Shown: positions 29,592 to 39,407 of the stretch, in pieces | How positions within the stretch are numbered: the first letter of the stretch is position 1 | Layout of the letters: every line of letters begins with the position of its first letter | IMG/VR virus record: IMGVR_UViG_3300009684_000002 | Coordinates: 1-51,547 of that record | Length of the DNA stretch: 51,547 nt | Reading direction: 5' to 3' (one strand) | Origin: a virus | Notes under the pieces: model-generated | The model's database searches: none | Told to the model about the DNA's origin: nothing | Seen by the model: the letters and a program-made list of their open reading frames with translations, nothing else | Program-made: the position numbers and the translations under genes

Positions 29592-30386
29592 TTATCCATC
29601 ATAACATCCACAAGGCATTTTGGGTGAATCGTTTTCGTCCAACCACTCAAACATCTTTAGTTGGTTATCATCAGCCGCAACAATATCGCTCCACTTTACT
29701 CCAAAGTGTAAACCTTCAATTCTACCTCTTACATTCATATTTTGTTCTAGTTGGATAGCTCGTTCAAAGTATTCTGGATAATCTTTACGGAGTCTAATAA
29801 TTTCTGCCAGTTTCATTGAGGGACAGAAGAAACAAGAAGACTTCCCTGGTAATGGCAGTCCATGACGATTTATTGTTTCAATGCATTCTTGTCTCCTCCA
29901 CATCCATTCAATAAGAGGAAACCAATTTTTAGCCACACGATTTTTTCCTAATAAATTTTCAGTGATTCCAGTTGCCCTATGGCCTTCTCCTGCGTCATAT
30001 CCAATGGCTTGATATACTGACTTTAAGTCAATCTGATCCATCCACTTCTTGATGAATTTTCTCTGTGGCTCTTGTTTGTATTTTAATGAACACGCTTTAA
30101 TTCCATAAGCCAAAGAAGGAAGTTGCTTTCTCCTTATGCATTCACCTTCTAGTCCTTCAAATTTACCTTGGTATTTCTTTGAAACAATTTCAATAGGCAT
30201 CCCCCACCACTCCATTGTCTTTTTAGACATCATCTCAATGTGGTTGTAGGTATGCGGCAATTCACCTCCAGTATCAGCAAAGATGATTAGCTCTGGCTTA
30301 ATGTCTCGTTCTCTAAACCCGCATAGCATCGCAACAGAATTTGTGCCACCTCCATAAGCCATAACAAGGGGTAGGTTATCTTTCAT
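29592..30386 (-). CDS. PP-loop (PAPS-reductase-like) enzyme
   Basis: 264 residues from MKDNLPLVMAYGGGTNSVAM; a start at 30425 is possible. YGGGTNS is the PP-loop (SGGxDS-like) near residue 11. LIIFADTGGELPHTYNHIE is typical of PAPS reductase and adenine-nucleotide alpha-hydrolases. KACSLKYKQEP and KSSCFFCPSMK are the Cys motifs that bind a metal or act as a redox centre, and DAGEGHRAT is a helix end. Phage members of this family occur with DNA modification or nucleotide metabolism. Here no DNA-sulphur partner is visible. Confidence 0.83.
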   Translation of the reverse strand: MKDNLPLVMAYGGGTNSVAMLCGFRERDIKPELIIFADTGGELPHTYNHIEMMSKKTMEWWGMPIEIVSKKYQGKFEGLEGECIRRKQLPSLAYGIKACSLKYKQEPQRKFIKKWMDQIDLKSVYQAIGYDAGEGHRATGITENLLGKNRVAKNWFPLIEWMWRRQECIETINRHGLPLPGKSSCFFCPSMKLAEIIRLRKDYPEYFERAIQLEQNMNVRGRIEGLHFGVKWSDIVAADDNQLKMFEWLDENDSPKMPCGCYDG

Positions 30387-30480
30387 GTAATCGTGGTTGT
30401 AAAAAAGAAACCCGAGATCCTTCACCAGTAATTTCTTATTGGGAGAGGGGTTGCCTCGGGACTGTTATGATAGTTTTTCA

Positions 30481-30509
30481 GTTGTATTCAAAAATAATTA
30501 TAGCGTCAA
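30481..30509 (-). promoter_or_regulatory. Sigma70-like promoter for the PP-loop gene
   Basis: Minus strand TTGACG (30509-30504), 17-bp spacer, TACAAC (30486-30481). It lies 1 bp past the terminase stop and 95 bp from the ATG, so the PP-loop enzyme can be expressed separately from the terminase. Confidence 0.55.
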
Positions 30510-30511
30510 GT

Positions 30512-32434
30512 TCAGAAGCCGTCATCATCACAACCCCTGCCTCCATACCCCCAATCCTCTTCCATTTGTTCTTCCTCCACATTGTTTTTGCTGTGGATTA
30601 ATTTGTTCTCCCAGTCTCTTATTTCTTGAATGTCCAAGGAAACTGTCTCTTCCTCAAAATTAAACTCTAATCCTGCTTTTCGTAGCATTTGAACTGCATA
30701 AGTAAAAGAGTCAGCCAAATCGGGTGACTTCTTTAAGCGATGCTTCATGTCGAGCTTCTTCTCAACCGCAACTTTCCTGCCCTTGTGGGTATAAAGACGA
30801 CTGCAAAGTTCGTTTATCATTATCCCATGTTTATCCACATCAATGCCAACTAAACTTCTTGTTGACATAGCAGTATGAACAGCAAACCAATATTCGGTAA
30901 CAAGCCTATCGTATGCTTCTTTACAGGTTCTTTGATCCAAGTTGCTAATCTTTCGATCTGTGGGCATCCCCATTGAGGAAATAGGGAACAAGAACATTGC
31001 CTCTGGATGGTATTTGCTCCACTCAATGATAATTGCCCTCATCATCTTTCCTCCATCACCAGAAATATCCAATCCAAAGTCCCTTGGATGGACTCCATAT
31101 TCAATACAATCTTTAACCAATTGGATTGCTATGGATTCTTCAAAGACATCACCCACAGATGAGGAGTATTCTCTAGTTCCAAGGTAAAAACCTATGCTCC
31201 TTCCTGTATCATTCTGTCCCATACGACAAAAAGTAGCCGCACATCTATCTCCACCAGCGGTAAATGCCGGGTCAAATCCACAAACCACCTTGGTTCTCCC
31301 ACTCCAAATAGGTTCATAGTTTAAATTGCACCCTTGGATAAAGGCTTTTGAGAAAATTGTAAGCTCAACAGAGCTATCGGGCCACCATCCATAGACATTT
31401 CTCCAATACTCAAGGGCATTTTTGTTCCCGTAGCATCGTTTTAGGGTATTTGCTTCTCCTTGGATGGTAAGAAAGCGATCAAAGGGAGGTATTTCGGCAT
31501 CAGGTAGCTTAAAGTTTGGGCTATCTTCTCCAGAAAGGTGTAATGCAACCCCTGTGCGAGTCCTCCACTTCTTTGTATAGCGTGTAACTGACTCCCATTC
31601 CATAGGATCATCAGGTTGACACAACTCTGTATGAGGGTTATTGGCAGTAGCAGCAGGATTTGCCATCCCCCCAAAAATGAAATCAGGATTTGCTCCAAGG
31701 TTTACCCTGGTATCCAATGCGTAGAGATCCATTTCTGCCAACTCATCCAAAAACAACCTCATTCTGGCATTCTTACGACCTCTTGTATTCTCAACGGCTC
31801 GCTTTCCTTCTCCACCTTTAGGGAATGCCAATGCTTTGATGGCATTTGTATAGTCTCGTTCAGTATCTTTGGTATCAATGCTCTCAAAAACAATCATTCT
31901 ACGATATTCAACCAAATTTCCAATGGTTGCTCCCTTGTATTGGGCTTGGATGTTACGCATTGCAATTCTATAAAGGGTGCAAACCTTACCCCATAATCGG
32001 TCTTCTGAAGCATCCAAAGAGGTAGAAGCTACATAGGTTGAGGTAACATTTGGGGCGCAAAGCCAATCAATTACAATGCAAGCGGCAACAGAAAAGGTTT
32101 TTCCGCTGGATGCACACCCCGCAATACCCCAATCGTTTTCATTACAGAACAAATCTATAATATCCAAGGCATAGTTGTTGGGTATTCCTTGGGATTGGAG
32201 CAAAACATCATTGCCATAAATCAAATTAAAGCAATTGATCATGTGCTGTGTGGGATTCTTTAGGTCAGTATCTTCAATCCTGATCCCTCGTTTGATCCTT
32301 TCACGCCTACCAAACTCACCACGAGTATAAACGTATGCCATTAATTCCCTAATGAATTGGGGGCTACTCTCAAAATATGGAATGCCGTATGTAGTGTCTT
32401 TTGGTGTGTCCAGACAAAGACCGTTATAAATCAT
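30512..32434 (-). CDS. terL: Terminase large subunit
   Basis: 640 residues from the ATG at 32434; a TTG two codons upstream is possible. ATPase: GCASSGKT Walker A (residues 106-113), MRLFLDELAE Walker B (D230, E231). Nuclease: VCGFDPAFTAGGDRC (first Asp), FGLDISGDGGKMM (second Asp) and DLADSFTYAVQML (third Asp), an RNase H-like fold. It packages DNA into the procapsid and cuts it. It is transcribed on the minus strand, divergently from the portal, and far from the small subunit. Confidence 0.95.
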   Translation of the reverse strand: MIYNGLCLDTPKDTTYGIPYFESSPQFIRELMAYVYTRGEFGRRERIKRGIRIEDTDLKNPTQHMINCFNLIYGNDVLLQSQGIPNNYALDIIDLFCNENDWGIAGCASSGKTFSVAACIVIDWLCAPNVTSTYVASTSLDASEDRLWGKVCTLYRIAMRNIQAQYKGATIGNLVEYRRMIVFESIDTKDTERDYTNAIKALAFPKGGEGKRAVENTRGRKNARMRLFLDELAEMDLYALDTRVNLGANPDFIFGGMANPAATANNPHTELCQPDDPMEWESVTRYTKKWRTRTGVALHLSGEDSPNFKLPDAEIPPFDRFLTIQGEANTLKRCYGNKNALEYWRNVYGWWPDSSVELTIFSKAFIQGCNLNYEPIWSGRTKVVCGFDPAFTAGGDRCAATFCRMGQNDTGRSIGFYLGTREYSSSVGDVFEESIAIQLVKDCIEYGVHPRDFGLDISGDGGKMMRAIIIEWSKYHPEAMFLFPISSMGMPTDRKISNLDQRTCKEAYDRLVTEYWFAVHTAMSTRSLVGIDVDKHGIMINELCSRLYTHKGRKVAVEKKLDMKHRLKKSPDLADSFTYAVQMLRKAGLEFNFEEETVSLDIQEIRDWENKLIHSKNNVEEEQMEEDWGYGGRGCDDDGF

Positions 32435-32486
32435 GTGCAATAAGAATTGACAAATTTATAAAAAGAATGCAAATCATTTACGCAAC

Positions 32487-32876
32487 ATGAGATTAAAGGA
32501 TCGTAACGGGCCAATCCCATCGGGACTTTGGTATGAGTATAGCGATGACAAGGGAACAAAGTATCGTGTAAATGGAATGGAGCTTACTTATGGGGCATCC
32601 TTCACAAATAAGGTGAAGTCAGATATGCAAAATAACAATGTCCAAGTGCCAGATAATTTAGAATACTTGATTGAACAACAAATTTGTGGCAGGATTGCTG
32701 GTCAATATTGTTGGCAAGAGGCTGGCGACAAGGTAGCGAATGTAATTCATAGCTTCGCAAACCTTGGTGATCGTGTTGCGGCAAGCCTTGGCATTAACGC
32801 CAACCTTGAAAAAACCGCAAAAGGTTGCACCTCTTGTCAGAAACGCAGACAAGCAATGAATCAAACTTTAGGTTAA
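32487..32876 (+). CDS. Portal-adjacent small protein with C-terminal zinc motif
   Basis: 129 residues. MRLKDRNGPIPSGLWYEYSD, then a helical body, and TAKGCTSCQKRRQAMNQTLG. The RNG-P-G opening and C-terminal C-x2-C-x-KRR motif recur in phage proteins just before the portal gene (recollection). It ends 1 bp before the portal start, so the two are coupled. Role unknown. Confidence 0.8.
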   Translation: MRLKDRNGPIPSGLWYEYSDDKGTKYRVNGMELTYGASFTNKVKSDMQNNNVQVPDNLEYLIEQQICGRIAGQYCWQEAGDKVANVIHSFANLGDRVAASLGINANLEKTAKGCTSCQKRRQAMNQTLG

Positions 32877-32877
32877 A

Positions 32878-35496
32878 ATGGCAAAAACAAAAAAGATTGT
32901 AAATCGTGAGGGAGTATCAAGTTGGGGTTTTAATACCATCAACTCCAATGGCGTAGCTCCTACTAGCCGAGTCCAAACGGCAAATGATGCGTTTACAATT
33001 TGTTGGAACCTTCGCCTTGATAATGCTGGTCGTGAACGTAAGTGGGGAAGGATTTACAAATGTTATAAGGGTTTTCCCCCTACGGATTATAGCCAAGTAG
33101 CTTCTCGCCAGTTGTCAGGAATGAGCAATGTGCCATTCCGACAGATGAAATTCATTGTTGATAACCAAAAATCCTCATTTGTGGATATGGTTATGGAGCG
33201 AAACACTGCTGCAAACATTGTTACCAAGATTGGAAATCCAACTGAAAAGAAACAATGGAGTGACTTAATCAGTATTGGATTTGATCGAATGCTTCGTTCT
33301 TGGACTTCCTACAATTACAATGTTGAGTTGGATGTTGAGGAGATGAGCCTTTATGGAAAAGGGTTTGAGATTGCGGAAGACCGGGATGGATGGCCTACAA
33401 AGAGCTTTCATAATTCTAATGTGTTAATTCCAGATAAAACGTATGCGGATCTCACGAACTTGGGGGAGATGTGCATTAAACGTAGCTACACACCCCTTGA
33501 GTTCTGGCTCAAGATTACTGGCGGGGAGGAAGATCCAGTAAAAGCACAGGCACACGCTACCGATATGGGTTGGAACTTCTGGGCTTGCGTGGATGCACTC
33601 CGAATGTTCACCACAAACTACCGCAATACTTATACAAATACGGAATGGTTGCGTGATGTAGCCTCTGGAAACCTTAATCTTTCTCGCCTCTACACACTTC
33701 GCATTGAGTTGTATGAACTTTACATTATGGAGTTCAACGGATCTATTTCAAAGATGCTCCTACTCCAAAACTACGGAGGACTTGTTCTTGGCTATAAAGA
33801 AAATGGACGTAAAGATTTAAGCGAAGAAGAGTATCGTGATCAGACGGGATTCCTTTATTACAAGAAAGATTGGGTAGAAAAGGATGGCGATGGTTGGGAA
33901 GACATCATTGCCCCAATGACTGACTCTACGGGTTCTGGTATTTGGCATGAGATCCAAGGTCTAGCTGAAGCTATCTTTATCCAATGCCGAGCTTACGACA
34001 TCCACATGAATCGTGCTTTTGATTCAATGGATTGGTCAACTCGTTTGATGCTTAAAGGAGGTTCTGCTGAATCTACAAAGAAGTTAAAGCAAATGGAGTG
34101 GCAGCCCTGGATGATCCTTCCCCAAGATGTTGAGCCAGCCCAAGTTAATTTGAGCGTTCCTCTTGGTGAGTTGTTTGCAGGGATGCAGATGTATCAGCAA
34201 GATATGTATCGTGGTATTGGTGCATACAATATTGGAAATTCTCAAAGAGGTGGAAAGCAACGCACAAAGGGTGAGGCAGAACTTGATGCCGCTGAATCTG
34301 CCAAACTCCAAGGAACCCAGATTCGTCGATTCAATGACAACCAGACTCGTTGGCTAAAGATGCTTTATAAACGCATGAGTCGCACAACCAAGGGCGGGTA
34401 TGGTTATAAACTCAAAGAGAAGTTTGTAGATTTCATGAATGAGAATGGCGTTCCAAAAGAAGCATGGAAGTGGGAGAATATTGAGAACTTTGAATCCAAT
34501 ATGCTTTCTGGCTCTGGAAGCCCATCTTATAAGCTGATGGCGGCACAACAGACTGTTTCACTCACGGGAATGACTCCTATTAATGATGGTCAGGCTAATG
34601 CTATTGCTGATGCCATTGCCGCACTCAATGGTCGTCAAAATGTTAATCGTTACTTCCAGCATACCAAGGTTGAGATTCCTGATGAACAAGGAATCATCTC
34701 GATGGAGAACATTGGAATGACTGATCCTAAAGGAAATGCCGCAAACTTCCGGGTATATCCAGATCAGAACCATGTGGAACATTTCAAGGGCCACATCCAA
34801 GATGCTGCTGTATCAATGCAGGAAGCCCAACAAGCTCTCCAAAGTGCAGGGGTTAATCCACAAGCACCTATTCGTGGTCAAGCTGCTGGCGGGGTTTCTG
34901 AAGAGGCTATTGAGCTTATTAAAGACATCTATGCTTGTCTCATGCGATTCAAGGGGCCACATCTTGTTGCCCACCTTGGATTCATCCAGAAAGATCCTTC
35001 CAAAAAGCAGATTGCACAACAATTTGGTCAGCAAATGCAACAGCTTCAGCGTGGTGTTGATGAGCTTGGTAGTCAGCTTGGACAGATTGAGCAAGCCAAA
35101 CAGCAATCTCAAGGTGATCAGTCCCAGAATATGTCACCAGAGCAAGTCAAACTTCACGCTCTGGTTGCCAAAGAGTCCATGCAAACTGACTTCCTCCAGA
35201 AGAAAGAGAACATTAAGCTAGCTGCAATGGCACAGAAAGCCAAGTTGCACGATGCAATGCACATGGAAAAAGCATCTACCGACCTTGCAATCAAGAGGGC
35301 AAAAGCCGCTAATGACATCCAGATCCACCGAGCAAAGGCATCACAGAATGCTAAAGTCATGGAGGATCAAAATACGCAAGAGTTAGATCACAATGAACAA
35401 CAGAACGCTCAAGACATGGCAGCTCAACAAGCCGCTATCGCACAGCAAGAAGCCATAACCACGCAAAACCCTAACACTGGACAAGAAAATGGATGA
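32878..35496 (+). CDS. Portal protein
   Basis: 872 residues, larger than the usual 500-700. Position directly after the portal-adjacent zinc protein and before the scaffold and capsid genes. LPLGELFAGM-type and IGAYNIGNSQRGGKQRTKGEAE segments suit a portal wing, and the C-terminal 180 residues are Gln-rich coiled coil (QQFGQQMQQLQRGVDELGSQ) as in podovirus portals that extend into the capsid. It forms the dodecameric DNA channel. Family assignment is from context and architecture. Confidence 0.8.
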   Translation: MAKTKKIVNREGVSSWGFNTINSNGVAPTSRVQTANDAFTICWNLRLDNAGRERKWGRIYKCYKGFPPTDYSQVASRQLSGMSNVPFRQMKFIVDNQKSSFVDMVMERNTAANIVTKIGNPTEKKQWSDLISIGFDRMLRSWTSYNYNVELDVEEMSLYGKGFEIAEDRDGWPTKSFHNSNVLIPDKTYADLTNLGEMCIKRSYTPLEFWLKITGGEEDPVKAQAHATDMGWNFWACVDALRMFTTNYRNTYTNTEWLRDVASGNLNLSRLYTLRIELYELYIMEFNGSISKMLLLQNYGGLVLGYKENGRKDLSEEEYRDQTGFLYYKKDWVEKDGDGWEDIIAPMTDSTGSGIWHEIQGLAEAIFIQCRAYDIHMNRAFDSMDWSTRLMLKGGSAESTKKLKQMEWQPWMILPQDVEPAQVNLSVPLGELFAGMQMYQQDMYRGIGAYNIGNSQRGGKQRTKGEAELDAAESAKLQGTQIRRFNDNQTRWLKMLYKRMSRTTKGGYGYKLKEKFVDFMNENGVPKEAWKWENIENFESNMLSGSGSPSYKLMAAQQTVSLTGMTPINDGQANAIADAIAALNGRQNVNRYFQHTKVEIPDEQGIISMENIGMTDPKGNAANFRVYPDQNHVEHFKGHIQDAAVSMQEAQQALQSAGVNPQAPIRGQAAGGVSEEAIELIKDIYACLMRFKGPHLVAHLGFIQKDPSKKQIAQQFGQQMQQLQRGVDELGSQLGQIEQAKQQSQGDQSQNMSPEQVKLHALVAKESMQTDFLQKKENIKLAAMAQKAKLHDAMHMEKASTDLAIKRAKAANDIQIHRAKASQNAKVMEDQNTQELDHNEQQNAQDMAAQQAAIAQQEAITTQNPNTGQENG

Positions 35497-35731
35497 TAAA
35501 AAAGAATCTATAATTGTATCACATGAAGGGTGGTTTTTATTTTGTCCAATTTATTGGTCAGATGATAAAGAACAAGCAATTGCTAAATACGATCTTTTTT
35601 GGTTATTTGATTTAGCATTGCAAATTCAACAATTTAGAAACTGGGTTTTATCATTTTTTAATATTGAAGGTGGATTCCCATTTAACTTAAAACAATTAAA
35701 ACAACAAAAAGTAATAAGTTATCATGGATAA
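35489..35731 (+). CDS. Hypothetical protein, 80 aa
   Basis: MDDKKESIIVSHEGWFLFCP with an aromatic-rich body (IYWSDDKEQAIAKYDLFWLF). It overlaps the portal end by 8 bp and the next gene by 8 bp. No family recognised. Composition is more AT-rich than the portal. Confidence 0.68.
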   Translation: MDDKKESIIVSHEGWFLFCPIYWSDDKEQAIAKYDLFWLFDLALQIQQFRNWVLSFFNIEGGFPFNLKQLKQQKVISYHG

Positions 35732-36002
35732 TAAAAACGTATTAAATCTAGCGGCATCAATTGTTAATGACAAACGATACAGCGAGTTAAAGACAGCAAT
35801 TTACGAGGATCTTGTAGCCAAAGATCACGCAACAGTTGTTTCGGTATTCAAGGCTCTCCAAGAATGGGCAACGGAAGCTGATGATAACAAGTTTGAGACA
35901 ATAGAACGTCCCAAAATAGCAAAAGTAAGCACACATGATTTGGATCTTGATCCCGATCTTGATGATTCACTCACACCAGAAGAAATCAACCTCCGCAAAT
36001 AA
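35724..36002 (+). CDS. Hypothetical acidic head-region protein, 92 aa
   Basis: MDNKNVLNLAASIVNDKRYS then helical, ending THDLDLDPDLDDSLTPEEIN: acidic tail. It lies between portal and scaffold. A head-assembly accessory role is possible. Confidence 0.65.
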   Translation: MDNKNVLNLAASIVNDKRYSELKTAIYEDLVAKDHATVVSVFKALQEWATEADDNKFETIERPKIAKVSTHDLDLDPDLDDSLTPEEINLRK

Positions 36003-36017
36003 CAACCACACAACGCC

Positions 36018-37340
36018 ATGTCCGAACCAACCAACGATCCTACGCTCAATCCTAACCTTACTGCCGCATCTATTGCTGATAAAGCCGCAAGGGATGCTGC
36101 TGTAAAGCAAGCAGATTCTTTCTTCAAATCAGAAATCAAAGAAGCACCAAAGGGAACTCCAGAAGATTTGTTCCGTAAGTTTGGAGCAAAACAAGCAGAA
36201 GATGCTGAAGCTCATCAAGAAAAAATTGATGAATCAAAACAAGCTAGGCGTGACATTGAAGAAAACAGGCCAGAACCAGAGATCAAGGCATCATCGGTTG
36301 ATGATGAGAAGAAGCCGGGATACATCAAATCCCTCAAGCAAACCAATGAGCAGCTTTCTAAAGAAGCCGCTGAACTCAAGGCCAAGGTTGCTGATTATGA
36401 GAAATCCAAAGCAGAAGTTGAAGAGCTACGAGCAAAGATTGATGACTCTGAAACGAAGAAACAGGTTGATAAACTTCAGAAAGAATTGGAGTTGGCAATC
36501 AAGGAAAAGCAAGAACGTGAAGAAACTTTATCAAACGATTTGGAAGAGCTTCGCAAAGCTAACGCATTCCTTAATCTGCCCGCTGATTCAATCTTTAAAG
36601 AAACTTATGATGCTCCAATCCTTACTGGATATAATCAGATCAAAATGATTCTTGGTGAAGACCCAAACTATTTAATGGAGTTTGAAAAAGCAGTTGCCGC
36701 TTATGAGACATCACTTCGTACGGGAGATCAGAACGAGCGATCCAGACAGCGTGAGATTTCCAAACAAACTCTTAATTCCATCTACGAGAATCTTTCTCCT
36801 ATGGAACAGGCTAAATTTAATACTACGGCTTATGATGTTCTTGGTAAGGTTGAGAATCGAATCCAAGCACTCCAAAATTGGGAAGTAACTAAAGCACAAG
36901 CAGACGAAGAAAAGAATCGTCGCACAACTATGACCAAATCCCAAATTGGCAAACGCTGGCAGGATGCTCTTACTCAAGCCAAACAATCACTCCAAGATTC
37001 AATTAAATATCCAGAGGAGATTGCAAAGATTATTGCATCACAAAAGATTGATGACGATACAACAGAAGATGAGATGATTGCTGAAGCAGCATTGCGTGAA
37101 AATAGCAGCTATGCTCCAGAACAAATCACCCGTGTTCTTATGCAGGGAGCAAGTTTTAAAAAAGCTAAAGCCTATTCATTTGCTCTTGAAAAAGAAAACT
37201 CTGAACTCAAAGAAACCATCAAGAAAATGCGTGGTTCATCTACCGGAGATGGTAACATTGGATCTTCATCTGCTGGCAAAGCAACAGAAGTTGAAGAACG
37301 TACGCCAGCATCACTTTTTGCTAAATTTAGAAATAGATAA
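36018..37340 (+). CDS. Putative scaffolding protein
   Basis: 440 residues, strongly helical. A long coiled coil (KQTNEQLSKEAAELKAKVAD onward, about residues 105-190), a more folded middle (PMEQAKFNTTAYDVLGKVEN), and a second helical tail ending EERTPASLFAKFRNR, a basic C-terminus as scaffolds use to bind capsid. It immediately precedes the capsid gene and follows the portal. No protease is encoded nearby, so scaffold removal is probably by exit rather than cleavage. Confidence 0.72.
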   Translation: MSEPTNDPTLNPNLTAASIADKAARDAAVKQADSFFKSEIKEAPKGTPEDLFRKFGAKQAEDAEAHQEKIDESKQARRDIEENRPEPEIKASSVDDEKKPGYIKSLKQTNEQLSKEAAELKAKVADYEKSKAEVEELRAKIDDSETKKQVDKLQKELELAIKEKQEREETLSNDLEELRKANAFLNLPADSIFKETYDAPILTGYNQIKMILGEDPNYLMEFEKAVAAYETSLRTGDQNERSRQREISKQTLNSIYENLSPMEQAKFNTTAYDVLGKVENRIQALQNWEVTKAQADEEKNRRTTMTKSQIGKRWQDALTQAKQSLQDSIKYPEEIAKIIASQKIDDDTTEDEMIAEAALRENSSYAPEQITRVLMQGASFKKAKAYSFALEKENSELKETIKKMRGSSTGDGNIGSSSAGKATEVEERTPASLFAKFRNR

Positions 37341-37617
37341 ATAATGTGTTGACGAGCTATTAGAAAAACACTAATAGCTTGTTTAGACATTTTAACTGGA
37401 ATGGTCGGTTTTGATTAACCAACTGCTCTTGGTGGAAGCAACGAGTCTGATAGCGTCAGACATAAATAAAAAGCAGGTTGCCAAACTAAAGAGTAGTGGG
37501 TTGGTTAAAAAAGACCCGCAATGGTTGCCAGGTTGCAAACCCAAACAAACACTAACCATGTTCCAAGGGGGAGCAATCCTTTTTGGGACAAACATATAAA
37601 CCCAAAAACTTAAAATT
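37341..37617. other. Structured non-coding leader of the capsid gene
   Basis: The 277 bases between scaffold and capsid gene. A TTGACG/TAATAG promoter-like pair with 17-bp spacer spans 37349-37377 and its spacer holds a 9-bp perfect hairpin (AGCTATTAG 37355-37363, CTAATAGCT 37371-37379, 7-nt loop). Downstream, TTAACCAAC (37415-37423) pairs with GTTGGTTAA (37500-37508), enclosing GTCTGA/TCAGAC (near 37446-37461). ATGGTT and AACCAT enclose GGTTGCAAACC further on. An ORF with a TTG start (37411-37599) is open but lacks an ATG. Confidence 0.5.
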
Positions 37618-39030
37618 ATGGCCGCACAAAATGGCGTAACATTCTCATCCTGTCAGGATGTGGATACCCTCTTTAGAGAGGCTCGTACATACTACAATCC
37701 ATTCTTCATCAAGAAGATGGCGATTAACTCGATCTATTATGGTCGTCTTGAAACTGAAACTTGGCCTCTGAATACCCTTCCCACAATGAAGGCATTCCGC
37801 TTTGGTCGTGGATGGTATAACCCAAATCAGCCTTGGGAGCAGGTTCAGTCAGGTCGTTGCATCCAGAACGCAGATGACGTTCAGTTTGAGACGATTGCTC
37901 ACCCCGGTACAGAATCCTATAGCTTCAGCCTTTTCACCAAGGCAATGCGAACCGATTGGTATCAGCTTACTGATTTCATGTATCGTCTCTTCCCTCAAGA
38001 GGAGATGGATCACATCATGGCAACAAACGTCAACATCACGAAAAACGTGCATGAAGAGTTTGCTCGTTCTAACTGGATCGGTGGTGCTGGTCACAAGTGG
38101 GTTCCTATCTCCAATGGTCAGAGCCTCGTTTCTTGTGCCACTCCTGATGATCAGATGTTTATCGTTCAGCCCTTTGAGGGAACGAATGAAGGCAGCTTCA
38201 ACATGGGCTATGTCTATGTTAAGATGGCAGCTTCCAGCCTTAACAACATCGGTCTTCTCTCACTTGATACCCTTGATGATATCCTCATCAACCTTCAGCG
38301 TGAAGATGATGCCTATCGTCTCGATGTGAGTGAGGCCGCTGGTCGTCCTCTCCTTGAGATCATTGTTCCTGATGCCCGTGTCCTTCGTCAGCTCTGGCAG
38401 TATGCCAAGCAGTCTGGTGGATGGTGGGAGAGCGTTAGTGACTTTGATGACAAGCAGCTTCAGTACTCTTTGGGTATTGATCGTGTCATCGGTAACTACG
38501 CTTTCTGTAACGACATCAATGGTGTTCGCTTAAACGTGGATTGGGTATACAACGCTTCCCTTCCTACGTTCAACGTGAATGATCCTACGACATGGCCTCG
38601 TCTGGTGCGTGTTCTTCCTTACTACCCCGTCACAACGGAATTAGGTTGCAAATACATCCAGAATCCAGCCTTCCAGTATGCTGATTTCGGTATCACGAAT
38701 CCTTGGGTCAACAAGGCAATGATTAAATGGATCAGCCCATCACAGAGTGGTATTGGAGAAGCCCAAGGCATGACCCAGAACTATGCTGGTGATTGGGAGT
38801 GGAAGAACCCAGATTGGGAGTGCAACATCAAGCGTGACCAAGGTTTCTTCTGGAACCAGTTCCGTATGGGTATGCAGTTCCAAGATCCTACTCTGATGCA
38901 CTCAATCCTTCACAGGTTGAACAATGCACAGTTGGTGATCCCTGCGGCTTGCACACTCTCGCCGAACTATGCCCCTCAATACACCCCCGATTGCTACGCT
39001 TGCAACAGCACTGTTAGCCAGCCTATCTAA
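37618..39030 (+). CDS. Major capsid protein
   Basis: 470 residues. Placed after the scaffold and structured leader, with no Shine-Dalgarno but an A-rich leader. It begins MAAQNGVTFSSCQDVDTLFR and ends with Cys-rich YTPDCYACNSTVSQPI. Its codon usage is the most biased in the genome (many CGT, CTT, ATC codons), consistent with very high expression. No extended HK97 N-terminal delta domain or protease site is visible. The HK97 fold is likely by analogy but not proven from sequence alone. Confidence 0.85.
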   Translation: MAAQNGVTFSSCQDVDTLFREARTYYNPFFIKKMAINSIYYGRLETETWPLNTLPTMKAFRFGRGWYNPNQPWEQVQSGRCIQNADDVQFETIAHPGTESYSFSLFTKAMRTDWYQLTDFMYRLFPQEEMDHIMATNVNITKNVHEEFARSNWIGGAGHKWVPISNGQSLVSCATPDDQMFIVQPFEGTNEGSFNMGYVYVKMAASSLNNIGLLSLDTLDDILINLQREDDAYRLDVSEAAGRPLLEIIVPDARVLRQLWQYAKQSGGWWESVSDFDDKQLQYSLGIDRVIGNYAFCNDINGVRLNVDWVYNASLPTFNVNDPTTWPRLVRVLPYYPVTTELGCKYIQNPAFQYADFGITNPWVNKAMIKWISPSQSGIGEAQGMTQNYAGDWEWKNPDWECNIKRDQGFFWNQFRMGMQFQDPTLMHSILHRLNNAQLVIPAACTLSPNYAPQYTPDCYACNSTVSQPI

Positions 39031-39049
39031 TCAATAAGGTAAACACACG

Positions 39050-39379
39050 ATGTCACTTAATAACGCAAATTACGGCCCGTCGAGTGTCCTCAACGCCCCT
39101 GCCCTGCTATACGCAGGGTACGGGCAACCGTTGACACCCTACTTTGTTGCGGTAACAACTGGAACATCGTTCACCATCCCTACAAGTGCCCTTACCTGGT
39201 CGATCTCGACTAGCGGTGGTGGTACTGCTGTAGTTGGCGGTGTTACGATTACTGGTGCATTTAACCTTAATGGTAGTGGCCCACTTCAGAGTGCTATTAC
39301 TATTGCTCCTTCATCTGAAACGGTCAATGTTGCTTATACGCTTAATAACGTCATTTACAACACTCCTAGCTACTATTAA
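39050..39379 (+). CDS. Putative capsid decoration or head-fibre protein, 109 aa
   Basis: MSLNNANYGPSSVLNAPALL, then Thr/Ser/Gly-rich beta strands (FTIPTSALTWSISTSGGGTA, VVGGVTITGAFNLNGSGP). Length and Ig-like beta pattern suit a small decoration protein next to capsid. It starts 19 bp after the capsid stop. Confidence 0.6.
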   Translation: MSLNNANYGPSSVLNAPALLYAGYGQPLTPYFVAVTTGTSFTIPTSALTWSISTSGGGTAVVGGVTITGAFNLNGSGPLQSAITIAPSSETVNVAYTLNNVIYNTPSYY

Positions 39380-39407
39380 TCTTAACTAATCAAACAAAAC
39401 TAATTAT

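Noticed and set aside
37411-37599. A 62-codon plus-strand ORF before the capsid gene
   Set aside because: Only a TTG start, no Shine-Dalgarno, and extensive base pairing in the region. Kept as part of the non-coding leader with low certainty.
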